This document shows, piece by piece, positions 23,057 to 35,051 of a stretch of 64,000 nt of DNA (its first letter is position 1; every line of letters begins with the position of its first letter). The notes beneath the pieces were generated by a model. The model was not told the DNA's origin, did not search any database, and saw nothing but the letters and a program-made list of their open reading frames with translations. The position numbers and the translations under genes are program-made. The DNA comes from Azolla pinnata (taxonomy: Eukaryota > Streptophyta > Polypodiopsida > Salviniales > Salviniaceae), in the NCBI GenBank assembly GCA_037176905.1, contig JBBBWG010014334.1, positions 19,711-83,710 on the forward strand, in the 5' to 3' direction.

Positions 23057-24758
23057 AGGTAGTCTCAAAGCAAATCCCTTGCTAGTCACACATTTTAAAC
23101 AAGCATTTATCCTGTCATCAGTGATGGTAAATGTTGCGAGTTTAGATGTGACACTCACAATGATGAGTTCTGAATGCTGAGAATGGTTTGGGAACGGAAA
23201 AAGCTCATGGCTGGAATAGCATGCATCATTCAAGAATTCATCATAAAACTTTGGTATGTTCTCAAGATTGCACTATTATTGTAAATGGCAAATAAAGTTT
23301 GGGCTTGTCAAATTAACAGCTCAATAAAAAGATCGTATTGATCTTTTCTAGACGGGGTATAAGTACCTCTTATGTCAATAATATAAAAGTTCACTGTTAA
23401 GATGATTGTTAAATGTGCAGGATGAGATGAAGCATCTCAAACACGCAAATCAAGCTGTGTTGATGATGCGAGTTTACATTAGTTAAGACATCTGGAACAA
23501 TCTTATGGATTTTGTTGAAACGATAATGATCAAATGATGTTATTAGCCTTACAAATCCAACACATTTTCTTGCATTAGATTTTAGTCAATTGTTAGATTC
23601 GTGGCGTACATCCACATCAATTTTATGATGAGACCTTATAAATGCAAACTGTATGCAACTGCAGCTGATCTAGTATTAGTGACACATTGGTAAATCGGTT
23701 CCACTTAATGATTTGAAAATTGATTGAACGATGATTGAATAGTGCAAGCATTATGTAGATGATATATCAATTATGTTGCAAATAAGTGTGACAGTGTGGA
23801 AGCTGTAAATTATTTGGATTATAAACTAGGTTACATTGCACCTACAATCTTTGATGAATCCAATGCATTACACATGTCATTGCATGACTTTTGTGAATGG
23901 ATCATATATTTCTGTTCAAAAGAAAAAGAAACCGAGGTTTTAAATGAATTGTTGGTAGATTGCACTATGGGCCCTCCACATAAAATTAAGAATCATTGAA
24001 TTGATATTAATGGCTTCCGTGTAATATTACCCAAATTTGATTGACTAACCTAGAAACATCATACAACATGTGTGTATATTTCTGAGCTTATAGGTCACTT
24101 CTACTGCCCATCATGTGAAGGTGTTTCCTTTCAACTTATGCACATCCCAAAACTGTGGGAAGACATGATTGCGCATGTTGCACAGAATTGCATAGAAAAA
24201 CTTCTAACATTGATTGCTCTTGTTGCACAGTAACCAGTTGCAATCCTTATTGGGTCTCTTGCGACGCTACCCCTACACTCAGCAGATGAGATAATGTTTA
24301 TCCAGGGCCAGTGATACATGTGTCTGTCTCTATGACATGGCTTATACTGTGCAGTTCTAAGAATTGATTGCGTCAAAGTATTTTGGCCATGAAGAAGGGT
24401 CAGTTATCTCATATTGAAGGAAACAGCAAGACTCTCAACTGCGCCATCGAGGATATCAAATTATAAAGAAGCTTGCGGCTGATTGAAGTGATCTGCATAG
24501 CAGATGTAGCTGAATCTGCTTCTTGTTTGATAGCGAATCCATCTTCATGCAAGGTGATCGCATATTTTCATCATGGCAATGCCAGATTTTTGACCTTCTC
24601 CTAATATGAAGATGTTACTGTACTTTGCATACCGTCACTCTTCTTTCACAAAGGCTTTTATCTCGCATTAAACACACTGTGGAATTTGTAATGACCAGTA
24701 GCCCCATGCATGTTTTCTATGAATTACATGTATCCATGAAATTCCAAACGTTTCCTGT
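23057..24758. other. Intergenic between convergent PPR genes
   Basis: 1.7 kb of AT-rich DNA holding the 3' ends of both PPR transcripts. A 67-codon plus-strand frame at 23796-23999 (starting MEAVNYLDYKLGY) looks mildly protein-like but has no known match. No other gene, RNA or repeat was seen. Confidence 0.6.
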
Positions 24759-27569
24759 TCATGTTTGAATGGCAACACTGAGTATATTTTGCATTGAGAC
24801 ATAAGCAGCTGCACAATCCTGATCCAATTGTATTATTTTCTCAATCGCCAGTTTCCCGAGATCAACCTCCTCCCATGTCCGACAGGCACCCAGAAAGGCC
24901 AACAACATCGTCACATCATCAAGCAAAAAACATTTAGCCTTCTGAAAATTTCCTGCACGGGCAAATAAGTCAACCATGCAAGTATGGTGCTCCACCGTAG
25001 GCATGAGACCATAGAATACAATCATGTCATGAAAGAGCTTTTCTCCCTGCTCCAATAGGCCTCCATGATTGCACGCATTCAGCAAAACTACAAACGTAAC
25101 CAGATTTGGTTGAACACCTTGCGCCCTCATCCTTCTGAATGCGTCCATAACTGCATGCACCTGACCTAATTGTGCATATCCATTTATGAGAGCATTCCAC
25201 GACACCACGTCCTGCAGTGGGAGCTCAACAAAGACTTGATGTGCCTTTTTGAGCATGCCACATTTAGCATACATATCGATTAACGTATTTCCAAGCATGA
25301 TACTGTTCTCCAATAACCCTTGTGTTCTTATCTTGGCATGTATTTCTTCCCCAATCTCAAGAGATCCTATTAAAGCGCAAGCTTTCAATAGACAGATATA
25401 GGTCACAGCATTTGGATAAACTCCCTCGTCCTCCATTTTTCTAAAGCATTTGATAGCTTCATGACCAAGCCCGTGCTCCACATATCCATCTATAAGCGTA
25501 CTCCATGTCACAACATCCCGCTCTGTAAGCTCCTCACAGACCTCGTGTGCCTTTTTAAACATATTACATTTTCCATACATATTGATTAAAGCATTGCCGA
25601 GTGTGACGTTCTTCTTCAGTAATCCTTTCACTCTTAGGTTCACATGTAATTTTTCCCCAATCTCAAGACACCTGGTGTTAGCACAGGATCTTAAAATAGA
25701 AACGTATGTCACTATGCTCGGAGCGACTCCCTCATCCTCCATTTGTCTGAAGCATTGCAGGGCTTGAGCATGAAGACCATGCTCGACGTATCCAGCTATA
25801 AGAACATTCCAGGAAACAACACCACGCCGTGAAAGGCGATCAAAAAGCTCTTGTGCCTCTGATAAAGCACCACATTTACCATATGTTCGGATGAGAGCAT
25901 TAGCGACATAACTGTCCTTTGAGATCCAATGTTTCATATCGGCATGCACTCTTCTAGCCTTTTGAAGATCTTTCTCTCTGCCACATGTCTTTATGGTTTC
26001 TAAAATATCAAGATATTTCTCTTTTCCGTTGATCTTTGTACCATTTCCAGACCCCGATACTCTCATCCATTTTGGACATGACATGTCATGAATCAAAAAG
26101 CACTTGGCCTTGTCGAATTCTCCAGCACTGTTACATAGATCAACCATGCAGCTATAATGCTCTGTTGTCGGGATAAGGCCATACAGTAAAACCATATCTC
26201 GAAAGAAATTTTCTCCCTGCTCTAGCAAACCTGCATGACTACACGTATCCAGGATAAAAAGGAATGTAACCGAGTTTGGATGAATACCATCTGCTCTCAT
26301 CTTTCTGAAGGAGTCCAATACCATATCCGATCGATCTAGTTGTGCATACGCTGCTATGAGTGAATTCCACATCACAACATCCCGTTCTGGAAGGTCTTCG
26401 AATATTTGACACGCTCTTTGAAATGCACCACATTTTATATACATATCATGCAACGTAGTGCCGAGCACCACATCGTTCCTTAATAGTCCTTGCTCTTCTA
26501 TCTTGGCATGTATTTCTTCGCCAATCTCGAGGGATCCAATGGAAGCACAAGCTCTCAAAATACAAGAATAAGTTACAGGATCAGGAGAGACGCATTCATC
26601 CTCCATTTGTCTAAAGTATTTGATTGCTTCGTCTCCAAAACCATCGTCAACATATCCAGCTATAAGTGAGTTCCATGAGACAACATCCCGATGTGGAAGC
26701 TCAGCAAACACCTTCTGTGCTCTATGAAGATCACCACACTTGGCATACATATCAACTACTGCATTGCCAAGCACGATATCACTCTTCAGTAACCCTTGCT
26801 TTCTCACCTTTCCATATATTTCCTCCCCCATCCCAACAGATCGCACGGCACCACAGGCTTTCAATACGGAAATAAACGTCACAGCATTGGGAGCGACGGC
26901 CGATTCCTCCATCTGTTTAAAACATTTAATGGCTTCATCGCCGAGCCCATGCTCTGCATACCCGGCGATAAGAGCAGTCCACGACACAACATCGTGCTGA
27001 GGAAGTTCGACAAACACTTGATGCGCTCTGTCCAAAGCCCCGCATTTAGCATACATGCTCACCAATGCATTCGCAAGCACGCGATTCTTCTGGAATAATC
27101 CTTGCTCTGTCACCTTAGCATGAATCTGCTCCCCGATCTCGAGGCATCTCGAGGCGGCGCACGCCTTGAGAACAGAGACATAAGTGACCACGCTCGGAGC
27201 GGCTCTCCTCTCGGCCGCCGCTGCCGATTGCATCTGCGCGAAGCACGCGAGAGCTTGATGGTGATGGCCACGGTCGACGTAGCCGGCGATGAGGGAGTTC
27301 CACGATGCGACGGTGGGGCGCGGAAGGAGATCGAAGAGCTGCCGAGCCTCGGGCAGGGCACCGCAGCTGCCATAGGCCCGGATGAGGGCATTGGCGATGT
27401 GGATGTAGCGGGAGATGGAGGGCTCGAACTGCGAATGGATTCTCCTGGCATTCATCAGGTCCTTCTCTGCTCCGCAACGCTTCAGCATGGCGAGGAGATG
27501 GGTGTGGGCGATCTCCCTGTTGGGGAGGCATCCTGCAGGAAGCGGATCCGCTGCTGTGCCCGACTTCAT
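24759..27569 (-). CDS. Double-length PLS-type PPR protein (two PPR units fused head to tail)
   Basis: Predicted organellar RNA-binding protein, 936 residues, one exon. Residues 1 to about 495 form a PPR protein with a leader (LLAMLKRCGAEKDLMNARR), four P-L-S units, and the terminal module normally found only at the C-terminus (TEHYSCMVDLCNSAGEFDKA). A linker around residue 500 (CPKWMRVSGSGNGTKING) leads straight into a second N-terminus-like module (LETIKTCGREKDLQKARRVH). Three more P-L-S units follow, then a second terminal module (EHHTCMVDLFARAGNFQKA) and the short E1-like end LLAFLGACRTWEEVDLG. The reading frame is unbroken at the junction. The first unit lacks the E1-like part, as if lost at the fusion. 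There is no DYW domain. The gene is inverted relative to its paralogue at 20.4 kb. Confidence 0.93.
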   Translation of the reverse strand: MKSGTAADPLPAGCLPNREIAHTHLLAMLKRCGAEKDLMNARRIHSQFEPSISRYIHIANALIRAYGSCGALPEARQLFDLLPRPTVASWNSLIAGYVDRGHHHQALACFAQMQSAAAAERRAAPSVVTYVSVLKACAASRCLEIGEQIHAKVTEQGLFQKNRVLANALVSMYAKCGALDRAHQVFVELPQHDVVSWTALIAGYAEHGLGDEAIKCFKQMEESAVAPNAVTFISVLKACGAVRSVGMGEEIYGKVRKQGLLKSDIVLGNAVVDMYAKCGDLHRAQKVFAELPHRDVVSWNSLIAGYVDDGFGDEAIKYFRQMEDECVSPDPVTYSCILRACASIGSLEIGEEIHAKIEEQGLLRNDVVLGTTLHDMYIKCGAFQRACQIFEDLPERDVVMWNSLIAAYAQLDRSDMVLDSFRKMRADGIHPNSVTFLFILDTCSHAGLLEQGENFFRDMVLLYGLIPTTEHYSCMVDLCNSAGEFDKAKCFLIHDMSCPKWMRVSGSGNGTKINGKEKYLDILETIKTCGREKDLQKARRVHADMKHWISKDSYVANALIRTYGKCGALSEAQELFDRLSRRGVVSWNVLIAGYVEHGLHAQALQCFRQMEDEGVAPSIVTYVSILRSCANTRCLEIGEKLHVNLRVKGLLKKNVTLGNALINMYGKCNMFKKAHEVCEELTERDVVTWSTLIDGYVEHGLGHEAIKCFRKMEDEGVYPNAVTYICLLKACALIGSLEIGEEIHAKIRTQGLLENSIMLGNTLIDMYAKCGMLKKAHQVFVELPLQDVVSWNALINGYAQLGQVHAVMDAFRRMRAQGVQPNLVTFVVLLNACNHGGLLEQGEKLFHDMIVFYGLMPTVEHHTCMVDLFARAGNFQKAKCFLLDDVTMLLAFLGACRTWEEVDLGKLAIEKIIQLDQDCAAAYVSMQNILSVAIQT

Positions 27570-27611
27570 CCCCTTCCTCAGGGACTACTCTCCCGGAACC
27601 AAGAATCTGCT

Positions 27612-28680
27612 GTTCTCTGTATGTGTATGTATGTATGTATGTATGTATGCGTGCATTCATGCATGTATGTATGTGTGCATGCATGCATGCATGTGTGTGT
27701 ATGTGTGCATGTGCGTGTGCATGCATGTGTGTGTGCATGTATGTATGCATGCATGCATGTGTGTGATGCATGCTTGCGTGCGTGCATGCATGTGTGCCTG
27801 TGTGTGTTTGTGCAGGTATGTATGGGATGCATGCATGTTCGTATGTGTGCATGCGTGTGCGTGCATGTATGCATGCATGTCTGTGTGTGTCGTCTGTGCA
27901 TGCATGTATGGATGTATGCGTGCGTATATGTGTGCATGCGTGTGCGTGCTTATGCATGTATCTGTGGATGGATGCATGTGCGTGCGTGCGCGTGCTTATG
28001 TATGTATCTATGGATGCATGCATGTCTATGTCCGTGCTTATGTATGTATGTATGTGTGGGTGGATGCATGCGTGTGTGCGTGCATGTATGTGCTGGACCG
28101 AATCAGCACCGGATGCATGCATGCATGTGTGCTTGTGTGACAGCATGCATGTGCGTGTCCGTGTATGTATGTGCGCGTGCATGTATGTATGGGTGTGTAT
28201 GTATTTGTGCATGGATGAATGCATGTGCGCGTGCATGTATGTATGGGTGCGTATGTATGTGTGGGTGGATGGATGTATGTGCGCATGCATCTATGCTTGC
28301 ATGTGTATATGCGTGTGTGTGTGTCTGGATGTATGTGTGCGTGCGTGCAGGCATGTGTCCATGCATATGAACATACGCATGCGATTGTACCATCAGTCAT
28401 GCACGAAGGCATGTATGCATGCACGTGTGTATGTGCGCATTAGAACCTGCTTCTACCATCAGCGTCATATATGTGTGTACGTGTGTACGTATGCATGCCT
28501 TCACGCATGCATCTATGCATTCGTTCATCCATTCATCCATGTATGAATGAAATAAATGTATGTGTATGTGCATATGTGTATGTATATGCGCGCGGATGAG
28601 TTGTATGTGTATGTGCATGTGCATATGTGTATGTATATGCGTGTGAGTGAAATGTATGCGCGTGAATGTATGTATGTGAT
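27612..28680. repeat. About 1 kb of TATG/CATG/TGTG alternating purine-pyrimidine repeat
   Basis: Degenerate tetranucleotide DNA built from TGTA, TGCA, TGTG and TGCG steps, almost strictly alternating pyrimidine-purine with few breaks. It begins about 45 bp 5' of the PPR start codon at 27569. It contains many CATGCATG palindromes (RY/Sph-type B3 motif cores) and (TG)n and CG-containing runs with Z-DNA potential. Long open frames on both strands here (Cys/Met/Val-rich, or His/Thr-rich on the opposite strand) are by-products of the repeat. Confidence 0.95.
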
Positions 28681-29651
28681 GCGGGGTCTGGCTCGATGAT
28701 GACTACCGTGCGAATGTGATGCAATTGGCATCGGCGAGTTGTAGAGGAATTGCCTTACGGATCGGCTAGATAATAATCCTCCCAAGGTTTCCAGTTTATG
28801 CGAAACGCTCGGCGACGAGAACATACCGGCAACCAGACGGAGGATTCGGCGCACGTCAATCGGTTCAATCTGGACGATTGGCAAGCAACCGAAGCACAGT
28901 TATACTCCGTCTCGACAGTTGTACGTACGATTACGCGATTACAGTCGTTCGAATCAGATCCGAGCCAGATGTGACCGGGAGGCGGAGCCGACAACAGCCG
29001 GCGACGATGCGGCAATCGGCAGGTCATCACAATGCAAGCAGATCCCAGCATCAGCAGCAGCACGACCACGACGACAACGTGTTGCAGCATCATCGGAACT
29101 CTGGAATCTGACGAGAATCCGGGAGCCCGGAGGTGGCCAATAGTGATCTCGGCAGAATGAGCAGCTAAATAAGCTCACCGAAGATCGGGCAGGGCACGAT
29201 GGAACCGAAGCATCTATCATCTTCTCCTTCACTCATTGAAAGATCCTTGTCCCCTCAAGCCACCGGAGAAGAAGCACAGAAAAAGATTCCAGACACAGCG
29301 AAGAGAAAAAAAGATCCCAGATGAAGATTCTCTCCCCCTTTCACACGTGTGCGTGGGCCGTGTGTGTTTTTGAGGAGCTCCTCGTGTGTACGTGGCAGAT
29401 CTCAGGCAACAGGAACAGAAATGGATGAATCTGCGCAGCGATGGTGACGAAGACGAAGACGAAGACGAAGAAGCAGCAGAAGCAGCAGAGGAAGAAGCAG
29501 GAGGAAGAAGCAGAGGAAGAGGAAGAAGACGATGGTCTGATCGGATTCAAGGATCGGAAGCAGGGTTGCTGTGCCCCCCGGATCCGTCTTTTCTCCAGAT
29601 TCCAGTGCTGATTCGGTGTACAGTGCTCGTTGATCGATCGATCCGTCCATC
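28681..29651. promoter_or_regulatory. Upstream region of the helicase gene
   Basis: Just under 1 kb between the alternating repeat and the helicase start codon, GC-richer than most of the window. It includes a polypurine block at about 29440-29535 (GAAGAC and GAAGCAGCA units) and GATCGATCGATC at about 29632. No coding exon was identified. It probably contains the promoter and 5' UTR. Confidence 0.45.
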
Positions 29652-32600
29652 ATGATTGCCCTAGCCAGCTCTGCATCTCCTGGATCTCGTCCGCTGATGC
29701 TTCCCCTCCATTCTACCTCCGCAGCAGCTTCATCATTGCCATCATCATCGTCGCCATCGTCATCATCGTCGTCATCGCCATCGTCATACAATGCTCATGT
29801 CAGGTTCGTCTGTTGGGGAAGCTGGGCTACGCACCTCTTGCACCATGGCAGGCGCAACAGCTCTAAGATGACCTTTGCTGCCGCACGAGCTGCTGATCCC
29901 CGGACCCATGTCGGCTCCTCGAAGACCACCGCGAAGAAATCAAGAACGAAGAAGTCGTCGCCGACGTCGTCTCCCGCAACATCGATTCCGCATTCCAACA
30001 CTGCTCAACCGAATCCTATCAACGAGCCTGAAATCACCAACAGCAAGAGCAATGGCAGTGATGGTGATGTTAATGATGATGATAACTCGGGAAATCCCCT
30101 TGGCAAAAGAGTGCTCGGAAAGCAAGTTGTGAAATGGATCGGCGATGGAATGTCTGCCATGGCTGCTGCGCTTGCAATGTCGGAGCTAGCCGACGATGAT
30201 GAGGATGGGAACAATGCCATGTGTGAATTCGAAGGTGGACAAAGCTTCGTGATGCAAGCCCAACATTACCTCAACATCACACCCATGCCTCCTGGGTTTG
30301 AATCTGTCTGTCTTAGAGCTAGCACACACTACCCCACTCTCTTCGACCACTTCCAACGTGAACTCCAGAAAGCCCTTGTAGACCTTGAATCGAAGGGTGC
30401 GATCCAAGATTGGAAGCAAACCAAGGCATGGAAATTGCTGAAATCCCAGGCGAAATCAGGTATTTTGACTTGTATTGATTCTGGTCGCATGAACACATAT
30501 AGCTAGCTACGGGGTTTTGAGAACATGCTTCAAACATGTTAATGATTCACTGGAAATATGTATGATAGGTAGCCATCGAGTAATTGCACGGAAGGCACCA
30601 AAGATGAAGCAATTGCACGAGGAGCTAGGCTTAGCTCGTGAAAGATTAGCTGAGATTCAAGTATCGATCGATGAGTTTGTGGGCAAGACGATCCAGCTCC
30701 TCCAAGTTGAAAGGAAGTCTGAGCTAGAAGCTACCCAGCTCGAGCTTGATGCTTCGGCTTCGACTCAGTATGATGGCAATGGGACGGATAGCAAGACGAA
30801 CATGCCAAGTGTAAAAGCTGGTCCGACCGAGTATCTCGTTAATCATGGAGGATCGGAGCAAGAGCAATGTGATACAATCTGCAACCTTGTTGCTGTGAGC
30901 TCCTCTACTGGTAATTAGTTTCTTGCATCTACTACTAGTGATTCAGTGATAGACTTTTGCTATATGATGATGTAAAAGTTTCTCTTTGAGAGAATTTATC
31001 GTTCTACGATGTAAAAGGTTCTCTCTAGAGAGAATTTGATCTACTTGGGATCAATATAATGTTGCTTGTCGTTGATATAGGCCTTGGGGGCACTCATCTT
31101 ATCACTCTGAGGGCTGAACAAGGACACCGACTGCCGCCGACAAACATATCTCCTGGGGATATGATCTGGATTCGGATATGTGATGCTAAGGGTACAGCTC
31201 ACAGGACCAAAGGGTGTATCAAGGGTTTCGTACATAGCTTGGGTGAGGACGGCTCTTCCATTTCGGCTGCTGTTGAAGCCCGATATGGTGATCCTGTCTT
31301 CTCCAAATTGTTTGGTAGGCGTCTGCGGATTGATCGGATTTCAGCGCTAGCTGATCCGATCACATATGAGGTAGTCTAATTCTATTCTAAGCTTTGTACA
31401 CGCATTTCTGTGCATCTTTACAGCTCTATATTTTATGAAACTAAGTAGAACCTCAGTATTGAGTTGAGCTTTGATTGAATGTGCATGCATATTGCTTTGC
31501 TTATGTCTGATTTGAGCTGATCCAATCACTCCAAAGAGGAAACTACGAGCTATTGTAAACCTTGCATACATGTTCTTTTGTACATTTCTAATAGTTTTAT
31601 TTCTTACACGTCTCTAGTGCGTCTATTTGGAACATGTCAAGCTGCAAATCACAAATTGTAGAACAAACTGGGCTTTGGCAAAATTGTTGAGGTTTGTTTG
31701 AATGCCGGTGCATAATTTTCGTTTGTGTGTATCTGAGTGTCTAGGTGTTCCAATCACTTATAGCTTTAGTGCTATCGTTGCTGGCATGCAGATGCTTGTT
31801 GCGCAAGCATCTATAAGGATTGAACCAATTGTCAAACTGAAGTTCTGATGAATTTAGGTGTTTCATAACATTGCTGTATCAAGCTTTCATACTTTGAATG
31901 TTGCAGAGGAATGTGGAGGCACTTCAGCAGCTTCAGAAGCTAGGATTGCACAAGAAGAATCCAGCAGCGGCCATAGTTGCCACATTGTTTGGAGATGGCC
32001 CTGACATTTGTTGGCTAGCTCACCATGGATCCCTCAACAATGATGATACAACTGTCGCAACAGCAGTATCCCCTGATGCTGCATCCTCGTCATCATTGAA
32101 CTCTCACAAGCTTGAATCTGATGAAGAGCTTGATGAATCTCAAAGAAAAGCCATTGAGCTCGGGTTGAACAAGCATAGGCCTCTGGTTCTCATTCAGGGC
32201 CCTCCTGGAACGGGAAAATCTACCGTCGTCTGCAAATTGATCATGGAAGCTGTGTTGAGAGGAGAGAGGGTCTTGGTCACGGCCCCAACAAATGCAGCTG
32301 TGGATAATCTTGTGGAAAGATTGGCCATGGCAGTCCAGGCTGTAGATGTGGGTGATAATGACCCTGTCAATGTTGTTCGCATTGGAAATCCTTTCAGAGT
32401 GGCTCCAGCTGTGAGCTCCAGGTCCTTGAGTGCGATCGTGGAAACGAAGATGGCAGATTTCCAAAAGGAGTTTGCGAGAAGAAGAGCTGACCTACGTTCA
32501 GATCTGAGGCAATGCTTGGGAGACGATTCCCTCGCGGTAGGAATTCGCCAGTTATTGAAGCAGCTTAGCAGAAGCTTGAAGCAGAAAGAGAAGGAAGTGA

Positions 32601-34759
32601 TCGATGAAACTCTGAGTAATGCACATGTGGTCTTGAGTACAAATACTGGTGCAGGTGAAGCACTGGTGCAGAACTTGCCTGCATTTGATTTGGTGCTCAT
32701 CGATGAAGCTGCACAAGCTGTGGAGCCTGCTTGCTGGATCCCGTTGCTTAGAGGCAAGAGAGCTGTCCTAGCCGGGGATCCATGCCAGCTTGCTCCTGTG
32801 ATTCTTTCCAGAGATGCACTCGATGGAGGGCTTGGTGTGTCTCTGCTTGAAAGGGCATGTGGCTTGCATGGAGGATCTCTCAGAACACTTCTCAAGGTTC
32901 AGTATAGAATGAATGATGCTATTGCTAGCTGGTCTTCTAAAGAGATGTATGGGGGTGAACTCCAGTCATCCCCTGTCGTGGCATCACATCTCTTAGCTGA
33001 TGGTTCAGGTGTGAAGGTATATATGTATGTATGCTATGCATTTGCATGTATATATGTATGTTTATATATCAGTGTGTTGATGGATATATCAGACCAGCAT
33101 GTATGCCAATATTTGTTACCCTAGTCTTGACATTTTGCAATATGTGCTTACTTTCAAGTGCCATTTGTGTGTAGGTCTCTTGGGTTACAAAGAAACCTTT
33201 GCTGCTTCTCGACACTAGGCTACCTTTCGGAAGTTTGGCCCCTAGATGTGAAGAATGCCTTGACCCTGCAGGGACAGGATCATTTTACAATGAAGGAGAG
33301 GCAAATATCGCCATCAATCATGTCAAAGCCTTGATAAATGCAGGTCTGTGTCCCCTGGGAATGCCCCTCTTTTTTTCGTCGATTCAAACGGTTTGAATTG
33401 CTCCATTCTAAGGCTAAAACACATAATGTGATATCAATAGCATCCTATATATATGTGTGTGTTATCTGTATGGATTTTCGCCTCTTTGTATCTATTCTTG
33501 TGTTTTACAGTTTGCGTGTGAGTACGTTTTCAATTATAATATTCTCAAGGTTTCAAAGCTAGCTCCCACAAAAATGTAGACATCAAATCAGCCAAGTGAT
33601 TTTTGAAGGTTTAAAATGGGCTCAACATGTCAGGATGGCATCATCCCTATTCTTTTCTATTCAAGCTCTCTTTGCAAAAATATCACTCCCGCTACTTGAT
33701 ACCCTTCTTGAAGTGGATGAAAGGACAAACGATAACACTACATACATGTTTTCATGGATGCCCCAGATCACACATTTCCATGATTACAGTTTTTGAAATG
33801 GGTGCCTCCTATCATGTGTAGACCCAACCTTCATTCTGCAGCCAAATATTTGCGCCAATGTTGTGGGTGCAACATTGGATCGTATTCCTTTCATTTAGAT
33901 TAGAGCCCATTGGTACCTATACAATGAATGTTTTATGTGTATGATCCACTTTTGTCAGAAGTTGATTGATGCATGAGCTGCTTGTCGATCGATTTCAACA
34001 CCAGGTGTGGCACCTTCTTCAATAGTGATACAATCTCCATACATTGCGCAAGTCCAACTTATCCGCGAGAGAATCGAAGAAGACTTGCCGGCAGTTACTG
34101 GTGTCCAAATCGCTAGCGTGGATAGCTTTCAAGGAAGAGAAGCCGATGCAGTGATCATTTCCATGGTATATGCCGATAGCTGTCCCGATGGCCATTATTA
34201 TGCATTTCTTAAACCGAATCTGTGATGGCACATGGCTCTTGATGGCCTCATGTCTGATAATTAATTGGCTGAAATAATGTACATATGCATGGTATTGGAT
34301 CGAAAGTTATGCATGTACATGAATGAATGATGAAATAAGGTATATATATGCTATGATGGATCCGATCAGCATGCATCCAGGGGCTGCATATAGGTTGCAA
34401 GAGAGATTAAAAGATTAGGATGATGGACCGAAGCTTCCGAGCTGTATTTTTTCTTGGATCGTAACCGACTCTAGTTTGGACTATCTGTTGCAGGTCCGAT
34501 CGAACAGCGTGGGGGCAGTCGGATTCCTGGGCGACAGGAGGCGGATCAACGTCGCAGTGACGAGGGCACGGAAGCACATTGCGATCGTGTGCGACAGCTC
34601 GACCGTGAGCAACAACAAGTTCCTCGCGAGATTCCTGCTGCACATACGCCGCAATGGCGAAGTGCGCCATGCCGGCAGCGATGCAGCCTCTGGGCATTAT
34701 CATAGCATGGCTCCAACCAATGCAAATGCAGCAGCAGCAGCTGCCAATAATGATGATGA

Positions 34760-34791
<32 letters not shown>

Positions 34792-34847
34792 ATGCTTGTA
34801 GTGTTTCGATTGCGAGGAACAAGCTGATACAACAGTCTCGTACCTAG
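29652..34847 (+). CDS. SF1B DNA/RNA helicase, SMUBP2 (IGHMBP2)-like, probably organellar
   Basis: ATP-dependent nucleic-acid helicase of the Upf1-like SF1B group, similar to the plant SMUBP2-like proteins predicted for chloroplasts. Seven exons: 29652-30459, 30569-30910, 31081-31370, 31907-33016, 33175-33343, 34005-34165, 34494-34847. Phases agree, giving 1077 residues. The N-terminus is Ser/Ala-rich (transit-like), then basic and Asp/Asn-rich linkers. The motifs are Q-like DESQRKAIELGL, Walker A GPPGTGKST, Ia VTAPTNAAVDNL, Walker B LIDEAAQAVEP, III LAGDPCQLAPV, IV LLKVQYRMNDAI, V SVDSFQGREADAVIISM and VI GFLGDRRRINVAVTRAR. The C-terminus ends in a poly-Asp then poly-Gly tract from a GATGAT/GGTGGT microsatellite. 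No R3H or AN1 zinc finger is visible, unlike animal IGHMBP2. An assembly gap follows the stop by 27 bp. Confidence 0.93.
30956..31045. repeat. Short tandem duplication in a helicase intron
   Basis: GATGTAAAAG(T/G)TTCTCT, then GAGAGAATTT, occurs twice about 45 bp apart (about 30968 and 31009), near the acceptor of exon 3. Confidence 0.7.
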
Positions 34848-35051
34848 AAACTGTTTTCGATCGGACACTGATGANNNNNNNNNNNNNNNNNNNNNNNNNN
34901 NNNNNNNNNNNNNNNNNNNNNNNNNNNNNNNNNNNNNNNNNNNNNNNNNNNNNNNNNNNNNNNNNNNNNNNNNNGTAGTGTTTCGATTGCGAGGAACAAG
35001 CTGATACAACAGTCTCGTACCTAGAAACTGTTTTCGATCGGACACTGATGA
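34798..35051. other. Assembly gap flanked by identical 77-bp copies
   Basis: 100 N at 34875-34974. The 77 bases before it (34798-34874, starting GTAGTGTTTCGATTGCGAGG, covering the last helicase codons and the stop) are repeated without change directly after it (34975-35051). This is the pattern of two contig ends that overlap but were not merged, so the gap is probably not real sequence and the second copy is redundant. Confidence 0.9.

Noticed and set aside
27102-28546. Very long open frames on both strands (over 390 codons), Cys/Met/Val-rich or His/Thr-rich
   Set aside because: They read the alternating TATG/CATG repeat, which lacks stop codons, and partly the antisense strand of the PPR gene.
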